DNA of 64,000 nucleotides from Gnetum montanum. Taxonomy: Eukaryota > Streptophyta > Gnetopsida > Gnetales > Gnetaceae. The stretch covers positions 1,498,154 to 1,562,153 of the forward strand of contig MNCI01008335.1 in assembly GCA_015680685.1 (NCBI GenBank), read 5' to 3'. The notes beneath the pieces are model-generated. The model was given only the letters and a program-made list of their open reading frames with translations, had not been told where the DNA came from and did not search any database. A program made the position numbers and the translations under genes. Below are positions 34,129 through 46,294 of the stretch, piece by piece; within the stretch, counting starts at the first letter, position 1; each line of letters begins with the position of its first letter.

Positions 34129-34489
34129 TGGTGCTAGTTATCTAGATTAGTTATATTATACACATTCTATAAAGGTATTAATGACCTATCTTTTAAAAAA
34201 TATAAATATTTTAAGTCACAGACGTTATCAGGTAAAACCATGTGTTCTTCACATAGGACCATTAATGCATTGTATGATGAGAACACTCGTAGGAGAAACG
34301 ATAAGATATATACTAAAGAAAATTGGAGTGAACAACCTTAAGCGAGGGTTTTCTATGCTCATTTAGACCCTTACTACACTCAAAGACTATATTCAGCTAA
34401 GGAATACAGTCCTATCCTAGATCAAGGAGGGCATCAAGGCCTAGGAGCCCTCCAAACCTAAACAAGATAAATCAAAGGACCAAAGGGAG

Positions 34490-36622
34490 AACTATAGGAG
34501 CCATGGTGATTCTCCCAGTTCCTCGTATTCCTCTTCCTCTTAAACATCTAGTTTTGATGAAGATGAACATAGGTATAGAGATAAAGCTCGACTACAGGAT
34601 AAAGATAAAGATAGGAATTGGACCCAAGGGCAAAATCGAAGACGTCACAACAAGCACAGACAAGATTGTCATAATCAAATGAATGGAAATAAAAATTTTC
34701 ATCATAACATGTTTGATGACGATGAACCCTTGTTGGCCACTAAGAGCCTGATGGAGATAATGAAGGAAGTTAAGATACCTCACAAGCATAGCAAGGAAAG
34801 TCGCCTACCTAGGCTTGATATTAATACTATCCCTAAGTTCATGGAAGGCTATGATTCTAATCCAAAACATTATCTACAAGCCTTCCATGATGTCTATGCC
34901 TTATACAACATTGAAAGTCGGTGGCAAAAGCTTAAGCTCTTTCCTAGGACACTAATTGATGAAGCTGAAAGTTGGTATAAATTGTTGGAACCAAGTTCCA
35001 TCCACTAGTGGTCCACAATGCTGGAACTTTTCAACAAAAATTATGAAAGCCATGCAAGAGTGTCCAACCTAAGAAAAGAAATCCAAGAGTGGAAGCAAGA
35101 AAATCATGAACCCTTGGAAGTGGCCTTGGAAAGATACTATTCACTACTACATAGATGCCCAAGCCATGGTTTCTTTNNNNNNNNNNNNNNNNNNNNNNNN
35201 NNNNNNNNNNNNNNNNNNNNNNNNNNNNNNNNNNNNNNNNNNNNNNNNNNNNNNNNNNNNNNNNNNNNNNNNNNNNNNNNNNNNNNNNNNNNNNNNNNNN
35301 NNNNNNNNNNNNNNNNNNNNNNNNNNNNNNNNNNNNNNNNNNNNNNNNNNNNNNNNNNNNNNNNNNNNNNNNNNNNNNNNNNNNNNNNNNNNNNNNNNNN
35401 NNNNNNNNNNNNNNNNNNNNNNNNNNNNNNNNNNNNNNNNNNNNNNNNNNNNNNNNNNNNNNNNNNNNNNNNNNNNNNNNNNNNNNNNNNNNNNNNNNNN
35501 NNNNNNNNNNNNNNNNNNNNNNNNNNNNNNNNNNNNNNNNNNNNNNNNNNNNNNNNNNNNNNNNNNNNNNNNNNNNNNNNNNNNNNNNNNNNNNNNNNNN
35601 NNNNNNNNNNNNNNNNNNNNNNNNNNNNNNNNNNNNNNNNNNNNNNNNNNNNNNNNNNNNNNNNNNNNNAAAGTTTGTATAGAAGTACATGCCTAGGAGA
35701 TTTCCTCTTCCGCATAGTAATTTTAGACAACCCCAAAACCAACCGTACTATCTTGGGGGGGACTTATTACTAGCCTCAACATTGGCATTAACTGTGGTGG
35801 CAACAACCACAGTCATGGGGGAGGCCACCACCAAACCAGCCCTTTGCTTATTGCCAGCCAAACCCATATAGATATTATGTTCAACAATCCATTTTCTTGA
35901 TTGTTTCTACTTCCTCTACCTCAAATCACTACTACCATGCTCCCAAATATCAACATCCTGCAACATCTTATATGAGGTCACCATCGCACACCTCTCATCC
36001 TTTGGTGTATCCTCAATATTCTCATACTCACATGCCATTGCTAGCAACATAGGAAGGTTCGACACCACAATATCAATAAACAGATGCCACTTATGCTACG
36101 AATGTGCATAGACATGTTGATACTAGTGGACCTCAATCGCAATGTAGGAAATGTCCCTTTTGGAGGAAAGGTCGTAAGCCAAAGCAAACCATGCATGGAT
36201 CCACTTGATCATCCAAGCTAGCACAATGCCAATCCAGTGTAATGTCTTCCTTTTGACAACTGACGCTTTTTGACCCTACGCAAAAGCCAACAACCATCAC
36301 CACTCCAACACAAGACATAAATGATGAACCTATCGATGTGAAAATACAGCAGAATCCATGCATCACTGCTAATAGGAAAGGGTACAATTGTGGGCTAGAA
36401 ATTCAAAATATTAACACAACCCACAACAAGGTTAAGGAAAAAGTGTGTGAACAAAGAACATTCTATGTAGTAGCTACTAAACTAGAAAACACCCAGTGGC
36501 TTGAAAATGAGATTTTAAGATTATGTCAAAGATGCATGGAGATAATGGATCTGCTTATTAGTTCTAGACTTAAGAAAATGGACCAATCAAAGGACTTAGA
36601 TGCATATATCTTACAAAACTAA
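34490..36622 (+). pseudogene. gag: gag of element D
   Basis: Structural gene of element D. The gag domain at 34780-35160 reads KESRLPRLDINTIPKFMEGY, then HYLQAFHDVYA, WQKLKLFPRTL and EAESWYKLLEPSSIH, and continues LELFNKNYESHARVSNLRKE. It then runs into the 493-bp gap (35177-35669). After the gap come a Pro/Gln-rich part (35690-36060) and KCPFWRKGRKPKQT (near 36140-36190), the counterpart of KCPFFKNDHKKG in element A. The tail to 36622 (LENEILRLCQRCMEIMDLL) has no family I know. Stops interrupt it. The exact start codon is not clear. Confidence 0.75.
35177..35669. other. Assembly gap (493 N)
   Basis: Unsequenced. By comparison with gag in B it should hold the end of the gag domain and the zinc-knuckle region. 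Long reading frames drawn across it are artefacts. Confidence 0.99.
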
Positions 36623-38220
36623 TAATTATTTTTCACCTATTTTTTGTTTTACAATTTTTTATTGTTTTCCTATTTCTTCCAAATTTTTCTGATTCTTCAT
36701 ATGTTTTCCATTTCTTAATATTTTTCTTTTCTTTATATTTTTCTATTTTCTTGAGTCATTTTCTTTTTGCTTTATGAATGTATTTTTATGTTTTTATTAA
36801 TAAAATTGCCAAGTCATGATGCAGCAGTCAACATTATGTGTTGGGTTTTTTGTGCTATGTTATCAATATGATTGGGTAAGTAATTGTGTAAAGTAGTGAG
36901 ACCACCTCATCCATCCCTCTAGCTCTCTGAATAGAAGGCCTTTTTCATGGAAACAATTTGGTTCTTATTTTATGAAACTAAAATTAATCAATGATCATTG
37001 CACCTTGAAGAAAAAGGGAATGACCAAGTGGGAATGATAAGCATGTGACCTCAAGGGGACTTGTTGGGTTCTGTTCTTGAGTTTCTTCATGTGGTTTATG
37101 ACTCCTCTTGGAATGTATCATCACTCCCCCGTTGACCAATAAAAAGGAAGCTTTATCTTTACATAGTGTGGTTCCCATTTGGAAAAAAAAAAAAGAAAAA
37201 AAACACACAAAAACAAAAACAATAAACAATCATGGGAATTCAAAGCACACCCCTTAGACGCAATAATGGGCTACAAGCATTGGTTACGGGGCTAGAAAGA
37301 CATGTTACCCATGCTTGAAGACATCCCTTTAACTAAGGCCCTTCCTTCCTTCTTCTCTTTTCTTCTTTTTTTTTTGGAGTGATGATTGTTCTTTGAGGTA
37401 TATGAGGTCATTGTTCATGGTATGGACTTGGTCTAAACTTGGATGAATAGGAATGTTGATCATTTTAACACACTTGTCACAAGAACCTGTTCTAGACATG
37501 GTCAAGTACCTTACATCCCGTTATTTGCAATTCCTTCTCATCCCATTATTCACCTCACTGCTGCATGTGATTATGAGCCTTTTGGTTTTGTGTAGTATAG
37601 TGCAACATCCTAACCACGACAGTTGTGTATTGTTTGAAACAAAGGCATGGTCTACATTTAACTTCTCAAGTGTCCACAGACATCTATAGCAGTGGTTATA
37701 CAAGGACATTATGGCAAGAGACTACTTTGGGGAGGACTCACTTGCATAACTTTTGTTGATCATGGCTTTGAACTAACCTTCACATCTTCCATAACATCAA
37801 TGATGGTTTCTCTAAATTTATGCATGATTTTGGGACTACTTCTCATCTGTTTCATTAATTTTTCATACTTTTCTATTTCCATAACCATTAATATTTCTTT
37901 GTCATCTTCTGAATTAGACCTTTGGTTTCAATTATTCAAAAACCTATGTGCTTCATGAATTACGCTTATTAGTCATGGGGGCTAGGGATGCTGGCTTTAA
38001 ATTTTTTTTGAAATTTTTCCAACATCCTATTTTTGAACATCATAGTAAGTAATAGTAATTGATCAAAATAATGTGAACAACTTGATGATTTTAGTTACCT
38101 CATAAACTTGGGCATAGTATGTTGTAATCACCTTGTGCTTAAAAGAAAACTAAGGGATCTGAAAAGGGTTAATTATTAAGGAAAATATACCACAACTAAT
38201 GTTGATCCTTTGGTGACTAC
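36623..38220 (+). other. Element D spacer between gag and ORF2 remnant
   Basis: Non-coding, with T-rich low complexity at 36630-36780. Conserved blocks shared with B and C are TGACCTCAAGGGGACT at 37046-37061 and a stretch at 37237-37330 matching the reverse complement of C 60426-60524 (GAATTCAAAGCACA...CTACAAGCA...AAAGACATGTTACCCATGC). The internal purine tract is at 37969-37984. I do not see the LTR-type repeat array here. Confidence 0.65.
37969..37984 (+). promoter_or_regulatory. Internal polypurine-tract copy in element D
   Basis: TTAGTCATGGGGGCTA, matching the terminal tract TTAGTCATGGGGGTA at 38708-38722. The following sequence (TTTTTTTTGAAATTTTTCCAAC) also matches element C next to its internal tract. 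Confidence 0.7.
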
Positions 38221-38227
38221 AGCTGAT

Positions 38228-38707
38228 GCTAAAAGAAACACCTAAGGAAGAAGGTCTTTTGCCAAGCATGAAAAGAAAGCCAAGAGAGGGACAATAAAGG
38301 ATATGCCCATGGACACATCATAACACATAGAAGACAGTAGCCCAAGCTTCGCATGTTTGCTAGATCCATGGGATGATAAGAAGAAATTTTAGTCCACCCT
38401 TCAAGAATGTTTTGCATAACTAAAGAAGCATCGACATAATAATCAAGGTTAAAAGTTTGCCACTACTAGCGACAATAAGGAGAATCATCTTCAGCTTATT
38501 TTTGAAGACCTCTGCAAATTTTGTAATCTTCAAAGTTTGTCTGGTATTTTTATCACTCTATCATTTTGTATACATCCACTCGAATAAAATTTTGTAATCC
38601 AGCACTCATAGTTAGTTAATAGTTAGCATCAGTCAATAATTCCATACTTTCCCAATTTTGTAAAGAAAGTTCAGTCCTATCCTGTTAACTCAAGGACGAG
38701 TTTTTAT
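38228..38707 (+). pseudogene. Short ORF2 remnant of element D (tentative)
   Basis: The stretch begins ATGCTAAAAGAAACACC, similar in position and composition to the ORF2 start of C (ATGGCACCAAGACTAAAGAG), and runs to the polypurine tract. At about 480 bp it is far shorter than ORF2 of B or C, and I could not match any internal domain. It is identified by position and by the starting basic residues only. Confidence 0.35.
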
Positions 38708-38722
38708 TTAGTCATGGGGGTA
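38708..38722 (+). promoter_or_regulatory. Polypurine tract of element D
   Basis: TTAGTCATGGGGGTA immediately before the 3' LTR start TGATGAAG. Confidence 0.9.
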
Positions 38723-39581
38723 TGATGAAGTGCATTTTTCATTTTCCTTGACATCAGGTATCTGACATCGGAGCCTAAATGCAACGTTGGGTATTTGATG
38801 TCGTGGGCTATACATTAGCCTATAAATATAGTGCCTGGGCTCCCAATTTGGATTAGTTTTTGAATAGTTTTGCATTAGTTTTTCATAGTTTTGTCAATAG
38901 GGTAGATGAATTCTTATAGTTTTATTTTGTAATCTTAGAGAACAGTTAGTGAGTGCCCACAGAGTAAATCTGAGTTAGTTGTACGAAGTCTTATTCGACT
39001 AGCAATGTACTTGGACATATTCCATGAGTGGAAATAAGATCGAGATTGATTCTTATGCATTGCAGCACTTTGACATAGATTAGATTTACTTTCCATGCAA
39101 TTTACTTTTCATGTACTTAGTTAATATTTACATTTTCATGCATGTTAATTAATTCAACACATAAGTACGATCGCTTCGAGCATGCATATGACTCTTGGTA
39201 ATCCTAGCAATGCTTAACATTTGGTAACCTAGCAGTGTTATATGCATTCAAGATGTCCATGGGAAGTGGGATTGGATACTTATGTTAAGGTAGTTGATTA
39301 TTAATTAGTAGTTAGATTAGTTGAATTGATTATAAATTGAGTTTCAACCTATTGTTAATTGTAGAATAATAAAATATAAAATAATAAAAATCATATGTCA
39401 AACTTTGGACTAAACTGTACGTGAAAAAGCTACCACTAGTACAAGTGGGAAGACAGTGAACTACGATCAAGGCATAGTGATCTAGATGCCACAACTAGTC
39501 CCATCCACAGAATTTTACCGAATCGTGCATGAACGCTTATGATTCATATGGTTGGGAGTAAGGGTACCTTGTAGCTCATCA
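38723..39581 (+). repeat. Element D 3' LTR
   Basis: 859 bp, TGATGAAG...GCTCATCA. U3 holds two GGTATYTGAYRTCG-type units (38756-38812) where the 5' LTR has one. TATA box TATAAATATA at 38821-38830. Confidence 0.9.
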
Positions 39582-40871
39582 TCTGGCTTAAGAAAAACAC
39601 CATCAATAAAACCATGTTCATAGAAAACTCAGTTTAGATGAATCATGATTGAATCATCTTTAAATATAAAATTAAAAAATAATGTTAACAAGGTAGTAAT
39701 TAGAAGCAAATTTCATCGAATTTCTAGTGCATAAAGGACATCATCATCATCATTATTTTAATCTTGTCCCAGAAAAATATGATTGCCTATAAAATGTAAC
39801 TGAGCCACATGACAAATTTATATGTACTAATGCATAACACATCTATGCTAGAGGTATTTCCCATATATATCTTCTTTCTGTTTGCTGGAATTTGATAGTA
39901 CTCAACAAAGTTGATTCGATCTCTCGTTGCATGGTCTATTGCTCATAAGTCTACAATCCACAAGGGGATAGCTTCAGCAACAAGAATACTAAATGATATA
40001 AAGGAATCATTGTAAAAAACAGGGTTAGGAAATCTGTTCATAAGCTTAATACATTCATAAGTGAAGTGTCCTTACTTGTCATAGTTAAAAAAATTTATCT
40101 TAGACTTTTCTTTCTTAGCTCTTATTTTATCTCTCTTTCTCTTATCATCCTTAGCCTTCTTTGAGAGAGGCTCTAATTGACAAGATTTTCCAGGACCTCT
40201 TTTCCTCTAATTTTTATTGGATTTCTAGTGTTAGAATTAGCAACATACACATTGGAAGTGTTAACAGCTATTAAGCGGTCCTCCTTGAGTTGCAAATGAT
40301 GTGCAATGTCCTTAAATATTTTCACATTCTCATTATGCATTATGTTAACTTGCATGTCTTCCCAAAATTTTTGAAGTAAGTAGATAACCACTTGTACTTG
40401 TTGTACATCCATAAGCCTATTCTTAACACCCTTCAACTCTTGAATAATGTTTGACATTGTCCTAAGGTGTTGTTTCATAATGTGATTAAGATGCTTTTGA
40501 TAGTTGCCAAATTTGAGACTTAGCCTTCGTATTCTGGTGGCAGAGGTAACATCAAACCTTACTTTGAGGGTTTTCTACATGGCATGTATAGATGGGTATT
40601 GCTCAAATTCACAAAGAATGTTATTTTTCATGTAGCTCAACAACATGATGCAAGCAACTTTATCATTTTTAAGTTAACTTTGATATGCATCAACTTCTTT
40701 GTCGTGTTGAGGGTCTATAACCTTTGTGGGTTTCTCCATGAGATGAAAGAGGATCTCTACAAACTCTTGTTCATCTAAGACATATTGGATCTTTCAATTC
40801 CAAATATCATAATTGTCGTCATCTAGCTATTCCCCTTTGTTCAAGTTAGTAATAATTTTCTTGGAGGCCAT
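39582..40871 (-). pseudogene. gag: Ty1/copia element F, gag part
   Basis: The start codon at 40871 gives MASKKIITNLNKGE, and after a stop, DDDNYDIWN and IQYVLDEQEFVE, the typical start of plant copia gag. Further down, LRTMSNIIQELKGV, then QQVQVVIYLLQKFWEDM, MHNENVKIFKDIAHHLQLKE and DRLIA (40475-40260) match the UBN2-type gag domain. The basic nucleocapsid region follows at about 40190-40070. The protease region near 39700 reads into the D insertion at 39582. Stops and frameshifts are present. Confidence 0.85.
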
Positions 40872-42338
40872 GAATGCATAAAAGATAGTGTAAAATGATA
40901 TAATATGGATGTCCATGCATATATAAATATTACAACTAAGATCCTAAATAACATGACATTACAAGTATAAAGGAAATATCATCAAACTCAAAATCACATT
41001 ACATAAATAATGTCAATTCTTCATAATTAAGTGTAATAACCAAATATCTCAAAAACTTATCTACCTAAATCACCACACAAGACCAAGAAACATGAGCATA
41101 AATTTATACAATCAAAAAAATAAATTACATCAAGATTCTTCCAGTTGGTCAAAGGGTTAAAAAAATAGTACATCCCAAAGGAATAAATTACATTAAATAG
41201 TGGTACATCCCATAATAATGAATTATATTTGTGATTTAAAATAACTTCCACTTGATCAAGGGCTGAAGAAAAAATTAATAATAATCATGTCTCATATAAG
41301 ATCCAATAATAATAATAATGATAGGGCATAAAGGCTAAATCCCTTAAAAAAAATGAAAGGAAAAGTCTTAAAATATAAACATCAAAACTATAATTATATT
41401 GCAAATGTGAGAAAGAAAACAATGTAAAAGAAGAAAAAAAGTATTGGTAATTAACATAATGTTAAAAAAAATAGGAAATATTTTCAAAAGAAATTTCTTC
41501 TGCAATGTGCATTCCACTTCATGGGATTTGTTCCATCATGGAAATAATTTCTTAAAATAGGTGTAAGCTTCATGGGAATTTATTAAGGCCACTTCCAATG
41601 AGCCCTTGGCGGTGATTATGGTCCCCTTACATTTGGTCACCTTGTGGCCGTAGGAGCCCTTGCTACCTTGGTATGCCACACAAATCTTTTCGTTCTCTTT
41701 GCCACTAAAGTAATGCCACTACAGTGGTGGTCATAAATAATGAAGCAGTTCACGCATTTGGATTATGGATGATGGTAGAACTAGCAAAAAAGCTTGTAGT
41801 CATTATTATCATAAGCATCATTTTCATGAAAGCGATCAAGAGAAAAGAAAAACTATAGAAAACCTCATTTTGATACCCTTATAAACTAACACACTAGATT
41901 TGTAGCTTGGTAAGATTAGTGAAGGTACAACAAAAGCAAGGCTATAGAGCAAAATGTGAAGCAGATTTGTGACACAATGGTAGTAGGAGTGGTAGATAGT
42001 TGCAATGGAAATGAGTAAGGGTTGTAGTAGCAACAATGGTGGAAGATCTAAAAATGATGTAGAAGGGAAAAAGAGAAGCTTAGACACAAGCTACTGAGAG
42101 GTTGCATTAAATTTCATTATGAAAATGTAGAATTGATTAACCAACTTGAAAGGCATAGATCATTAGTCATATGCACTTCGTTGTTGTGGATGAGCGGTAA
42201 AGTGGCCCATTGCTACTATAACAGTAGTCACTCTCATTGGTAATGGCAACCACTTTTGTTGGTTATGGCATGCTTGAGCATGGATGTCAAATGTGTAGTA
42301 ACACATATGGATCTAATAGATGTAAATGTTGTTAGGAT
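40872..42338. other. Leader/LTR region upstream of copia F; not resolved
   Basis: The upstream LTR of element F (minus strand) should lie here. I could not find a clear tRNA-Met-type primer site or TG...CA ends, so no boundaries are given. The sequence is AT-rich with no coding motif. Confidence 0.4.
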
Positions 42339-44363
42339 TGTTGATGCCAACACTCACATGCTAGGCATGGGGCCATGATTAAAAGTTTTAGTCCCATGAC
42401 AATTAGGAATCCTAAAATTTTTAACCCATGCATATTATGTTGATGAAAAGCAGAGCTCAACAAGGATAAAGAAAAACATCTTTGAAAACACTACCAACTA
42501 GGTTGAGTTTTCAAGTGGTTTAATTAAAAGAGAGTTCCATATACATGTGTTGTCATCTTAGCATTTAACATTACCATGCTATGTGCAAAAGAGAAAGATG
42601 ATTCATTTTTTAAGGCCACTTAACTTCAGATTGGTTAATAAAATGATATAAAAATATAGATTAGAGAATCAAGCATACCTTTAAAAAAAAGAAATAGAAA
42701 ATTCACTCAAATTCACCCACCACCTTTTTCTCTCGAAAAGCAAGCATAGTAACATCCTTAATCTTGGTGACTCCTCTTGTTGTTTCCATGTAAATCACTA
42801 ATGTTGTTGGTAAAAAACGAAATTTTCAAAAAATCTTTACAACTCTAGTGGAAAAGATGCTATACTTGATTGGATTCCCTAGTGGCAATTTGACAGTAGT
42901 AACAGGAGTTATAGGTTGTCAATCCCTTGGAATCTATGATTTTGGCTCTATGGATCAGGCTCTAGGTGGCCTCCATTGGACCTACTTAAAAACTTCCACA
43001 TTACACGAATTTTAGACCTAAAGATATGCTTGTAGGGCTACTAGGAGTTACAGGTTTGTCCACAAAGCAACGTAAAAGTTGGAGAATTACAAACGAGCTT
43101 GTAGCCACTGGTGTGGATATGCCAAGCATGCAAGGACAAGAGCTTGGTAATAAGCACAAAGCAGTAACTTCAGATTAGGAATGCTTGGTTCAGAGTTGTG
43201 GCTGGAAGTTACCTACAATCACCATAAATGCATTATGGCATCAGTTTTGTTGCTATTTTGCCAAGTTGGACCATTGAGTATTAGCAGCTACAATAGGCCC
43301 TGCATCAAATAAGATAAATACAAAATTTGATGAGAGTTTGACATTTTTGTGTGGAATCGGGTGTGGCTACCATGGTTTAGAGATCAATGTTTCATTGTGC
43401 GTAGCGGTAGTGGTTGATAATGATGGTTTTGCTGCATGTGGGTGGTAGATGCTCCCATTATCCTTGCATGGGTGGTGGCCGTTACCATTTTTTGTGCACT
43501 ACTGGTTGATGTTATCATTATTCACACATTCGTAGTAATGACCATTGTCATTATGCATGGGTGGTGGCTCCTCATGCACATTAGTCTGGCTCCTCATGTG
43601 CTAGACCAATCCTTATAAATTCCTTAGCCAGAGGTAAGAAAAGGGAACAGACATAGTGGGGGATGCATAGAAGTAGAAAGCTAGCTACAATTAGGAGATT
43701 TCCAAGGCTAGGTTACGATGGAGTGAGTTTTCCCAAGGTGAGTCATGGTGGAAATCTCATGGTTCTCTCTTATTTTTGTTACTTGTTCAGTGGCTCTCCT
43801 AGAGGCAATTTGAGGTAGAGTTTATGGGTAGATTTAATAGCTAGAGGTTGCAGGCTTGTTAGAAGAGGTGTGCTTCTTACAAGTAGACAAGCCTGCAACA
43901 GAAGTTGTTCCATTTGTGCTCATTTTTGAGCTAAGTCATCAATTCATTCTATTATTTGAAATTTCTACAATTGAACTATGGTCTCTATGATGTGGATCAA
44001 ACATAGAGCCTATTTTTCTTTAGACCTTAGATTAATCCTTTTCAAGTTGTTAACTATTTCATACTTTTATTTTTAATGTTCAAGTGTCCTTGCTAAGAGT
44101 TTAAAGCGAATAACTAGTTTCATGCCAAATTGTTTTAGTTTTCTATTAATGTTAAAATTTCAAAGCGAATAGTTACTTCTGCCAAAGTCATTGTGGATTG
44201 CCCTTTTATTTTCCCATTAAAGTTATTTAACCATTAAATGTCATGTACCCTTCCATTTGAGACTATTCTCAGGTTTTCGTATCCATATGAGAGGCATCCT
44301 AGGTAATAGTGTCTTTAAATAAGTTGTTTAGGTGTTGTTGTGTCCAAAATTTATGCATCAACA
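42339..44363 (+). repeat. Probable 5' LTR of gypsy element E
   Basis: Starts TGTTGATG and ends CATCAACA, a perfect 8-bp inverted terminal repeat enclosing 2025 bp. It is followed by a short spacer and TTTTTGGCATTCGAAGGAGG, a plausible but decayed primer site, and then about 0.9 kb of AT-rich leader before the gag start at 45243. No second copy lies in the window because E is interrupted by B and C, so the call rests on ends and position only. The minus-strand flank before it is AGGAT. Confidence 0.5.
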
Positions 44364-44929
44364 CCTTTTTTGGCATTCGAAGGAGGGCCTATTTTGTTTT
44401 TTGTACTCCATCCTATTTTTTTTCTATTTCTGTTTTATTTTTGAAACTTGTTTCTATTGACTTTTACTGCTAAAAATCTCTATTTTTCAATCTTGGAAAT
44501 TTCTGTTCTCAATTCTATCTCTTGAAAATACCCCCTTTTAGCCCTTGTTTTGGAAATTTCTATTCCCATGCACTATTATTTTCTATTTATGTTTCAAAAC
44601 TATTGTTTCCTTGAACTTTATTTTCCTATTCCTGTTGCTTTTCTTGCGCTCCCTATTGAAAATCTTTGTTCCTTAGCTCTTTGAAGCCTTTATTCCTATA
44701 TGTATATAAAATATTTCTTCTTTATTCTCTAAGAATTTCTAAGCCCTTTCTTTTCTATTTTCAGAAAAATTCTATTTCCTAAAAATTTTTGTTTCTTGTT
44801 ACTCAAGTCCCATTGCATATTTCTAATCTTGTTTACACTTATCAATTTCTCAGTTAATTTATTCTCTAAACCCTCATTTCCTAGTTCCATTTTTCAATTT
44901 ATACTTTGATGGTCTTTTCCTCAGCCCCA

Positions 44930-45110
44930 ACTTTGGTGAGGTGATTTATGTCATTCTACTTTTTAATTTTTTTTAATTTTTAATTTTTGTTTTATTTTAA
45001 TTTTAATTTTCTTTTTAAAAAATAAAAAATAAAATATAGTATTTAAGTATTTTCTATTTTATTTAGTTTTCTAGCTTTTATATTTTATAATTTTTTATTT
45101 TACGAGCTTG
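44930..45110. repeat. AT low-complexity tract
   Basis: Runs of TTTTTAATTTT-type sequence with almost no G or C inside the leader of element E. Confidence 0.85.
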
Positions 45111-45242
45111 TCCTTCCATAAATCATCCCAACAAAGATCATTTACCCTTACCCCTAATCAACTAGCTAACCATTGCTTTACTTTAAGAAAACAATGAGCT
45201 TTGCAATTTTTGAGTTTTGTTCCTATGAGAATTTGAACTAGG

Positions 45243-46294
45243 ATGGCAGCCAATCAACCCCCATCTCCCTTAGTGAGCAACCCCTTTAACTTTACAAATT
45301 ATCACGATATTGCAAAATCACTTCATAACATAAATTTGTTCTTTGATCCCACAACCCCTACTAGTGATGCTTGTCAACATATAGAATGGTTTGAAACCTT
45401 ATTAGGCATCCATAACATTATCCAAAATGACATAGCTATGTAGGGTCTTTGTGATAACTTTCAGAAGCAAAGCCACCCTATGGTTTTTTATGCTCCTTAA
45501 TGCCTTTATCAACTCATGGCAAGACTTTAAAAATAAGTTCCTACTCCAATTCGATAAGTTCACTACTCCTACCTTAGTATTAAGCAATTTCACAAGCCTA
45601 AGAAAACTACTTGGGAAAACGTCCATGATTACAATATAAGATTCTTCCATCAACTTGCTTATGTGACGAATGAGATGCATCTGCAACCTAATGGTATCTT
45701 TAATTTTTACCTCTCCACCATTGATCCATTCTTTGCCTATTCCATCAAATCTGATAGCAACATCATAGCATTGTAAAGAGTAATGGCTAAAGCTAGTGAG
45801 TTAGAACAAATTACCCTCATGAATAGCATTCAAACCCAATTTGAAATGATGAGTGTTAGTAACCCTATGCAATCTAGTCCTGTACCCTTACCAACTTTTC
45901 TAATGACTAATACTGTGTTTCAAACTTCTCCCTCCTTCAAATGACTCAACCTTCAAATAATAATTTTCAAAGTTCAACATCTTCTTTATTTGTACCATCT
46001 AATACTAGTTTGAATGATGACTAATCAAAAGCCTTAGTCCAATCCATCATAAACCCAAATGAGATATCTAATCCTATTGGATCTACAACTTAAACTGAAA
46101 ATCAAATGACTTAGATATTAACTTCACTTCAAAAACTTTCTAATGAAGTGGTTGAACAAAAGCAAAATAATAATGAAATTCCTAGATATTCTGAAAAACC
46201 AAGGACATCAATCGATGATGAATATTTTCACCTTCATAACACTAGGTAACATATTGAGAAAACTTTTCCTTAATATTTAATGTTATATGGTGAT
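45243..46294 (+). pseudogene. gag: gag of gypsy element E (5' part)
   Basis: Starts MAANQPPSPLVSNPFNF and continues SLHNINLFFDPTTPTSDACQ, then HIEWFETLLGIHNI. After a stop and a frameshift comes RFFHQLAYVTNEMHLQPNGI and FNFYLSTIDPFFA, then VMAKASELEQITL. This is a retrotransposon gag of a different family from A-D. It is cut at 46294 by element B (target duplication GTGAT) and appears to resume at 55114. The stretch near 46200-46240 is also in frame with gag (DDEYFHLHNT). No zinc knuckle is seen before the break. Confidence 0.7.

Larger units (their letters stand above)
33288..39581 (+). mobile_element. Element D: Athila-like gag-bearing LTR retrotransposon
   Basis: Parts: LTR 33288-34109, primer site 34111-34128, gag about 34490-36622 (with a 493-bp gap), spacer 36623-38220, internal purine tract 37969-37984, short ORF2 remnant about 38228-38700, polypurine tract 38708-38722, LTR 38723-39581. 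The flanks TCTAG (33283-33287) and TCTGG (39582-39586) are a 5-bp target duplication with one mismatch. It sits inside copia element F. No pol is recognised in the visible sequence, and the gap is too short to hold one unless mis-sized. Confidence 0.85.

Noticed and set aside
35018-35773. Long open frames on both strands across 35177-35669
   Set aside because: They are created by 493 unknown bases; only the first about 50 codons (gag of element D) are real sequence.
42270-44340. Coding frames in the probable LTR of element E (for example 43436-43618)
   Set aside because: Short frames rich in Val/Ile from GTGGTTGAT-like repeats; no domain and no continuation.
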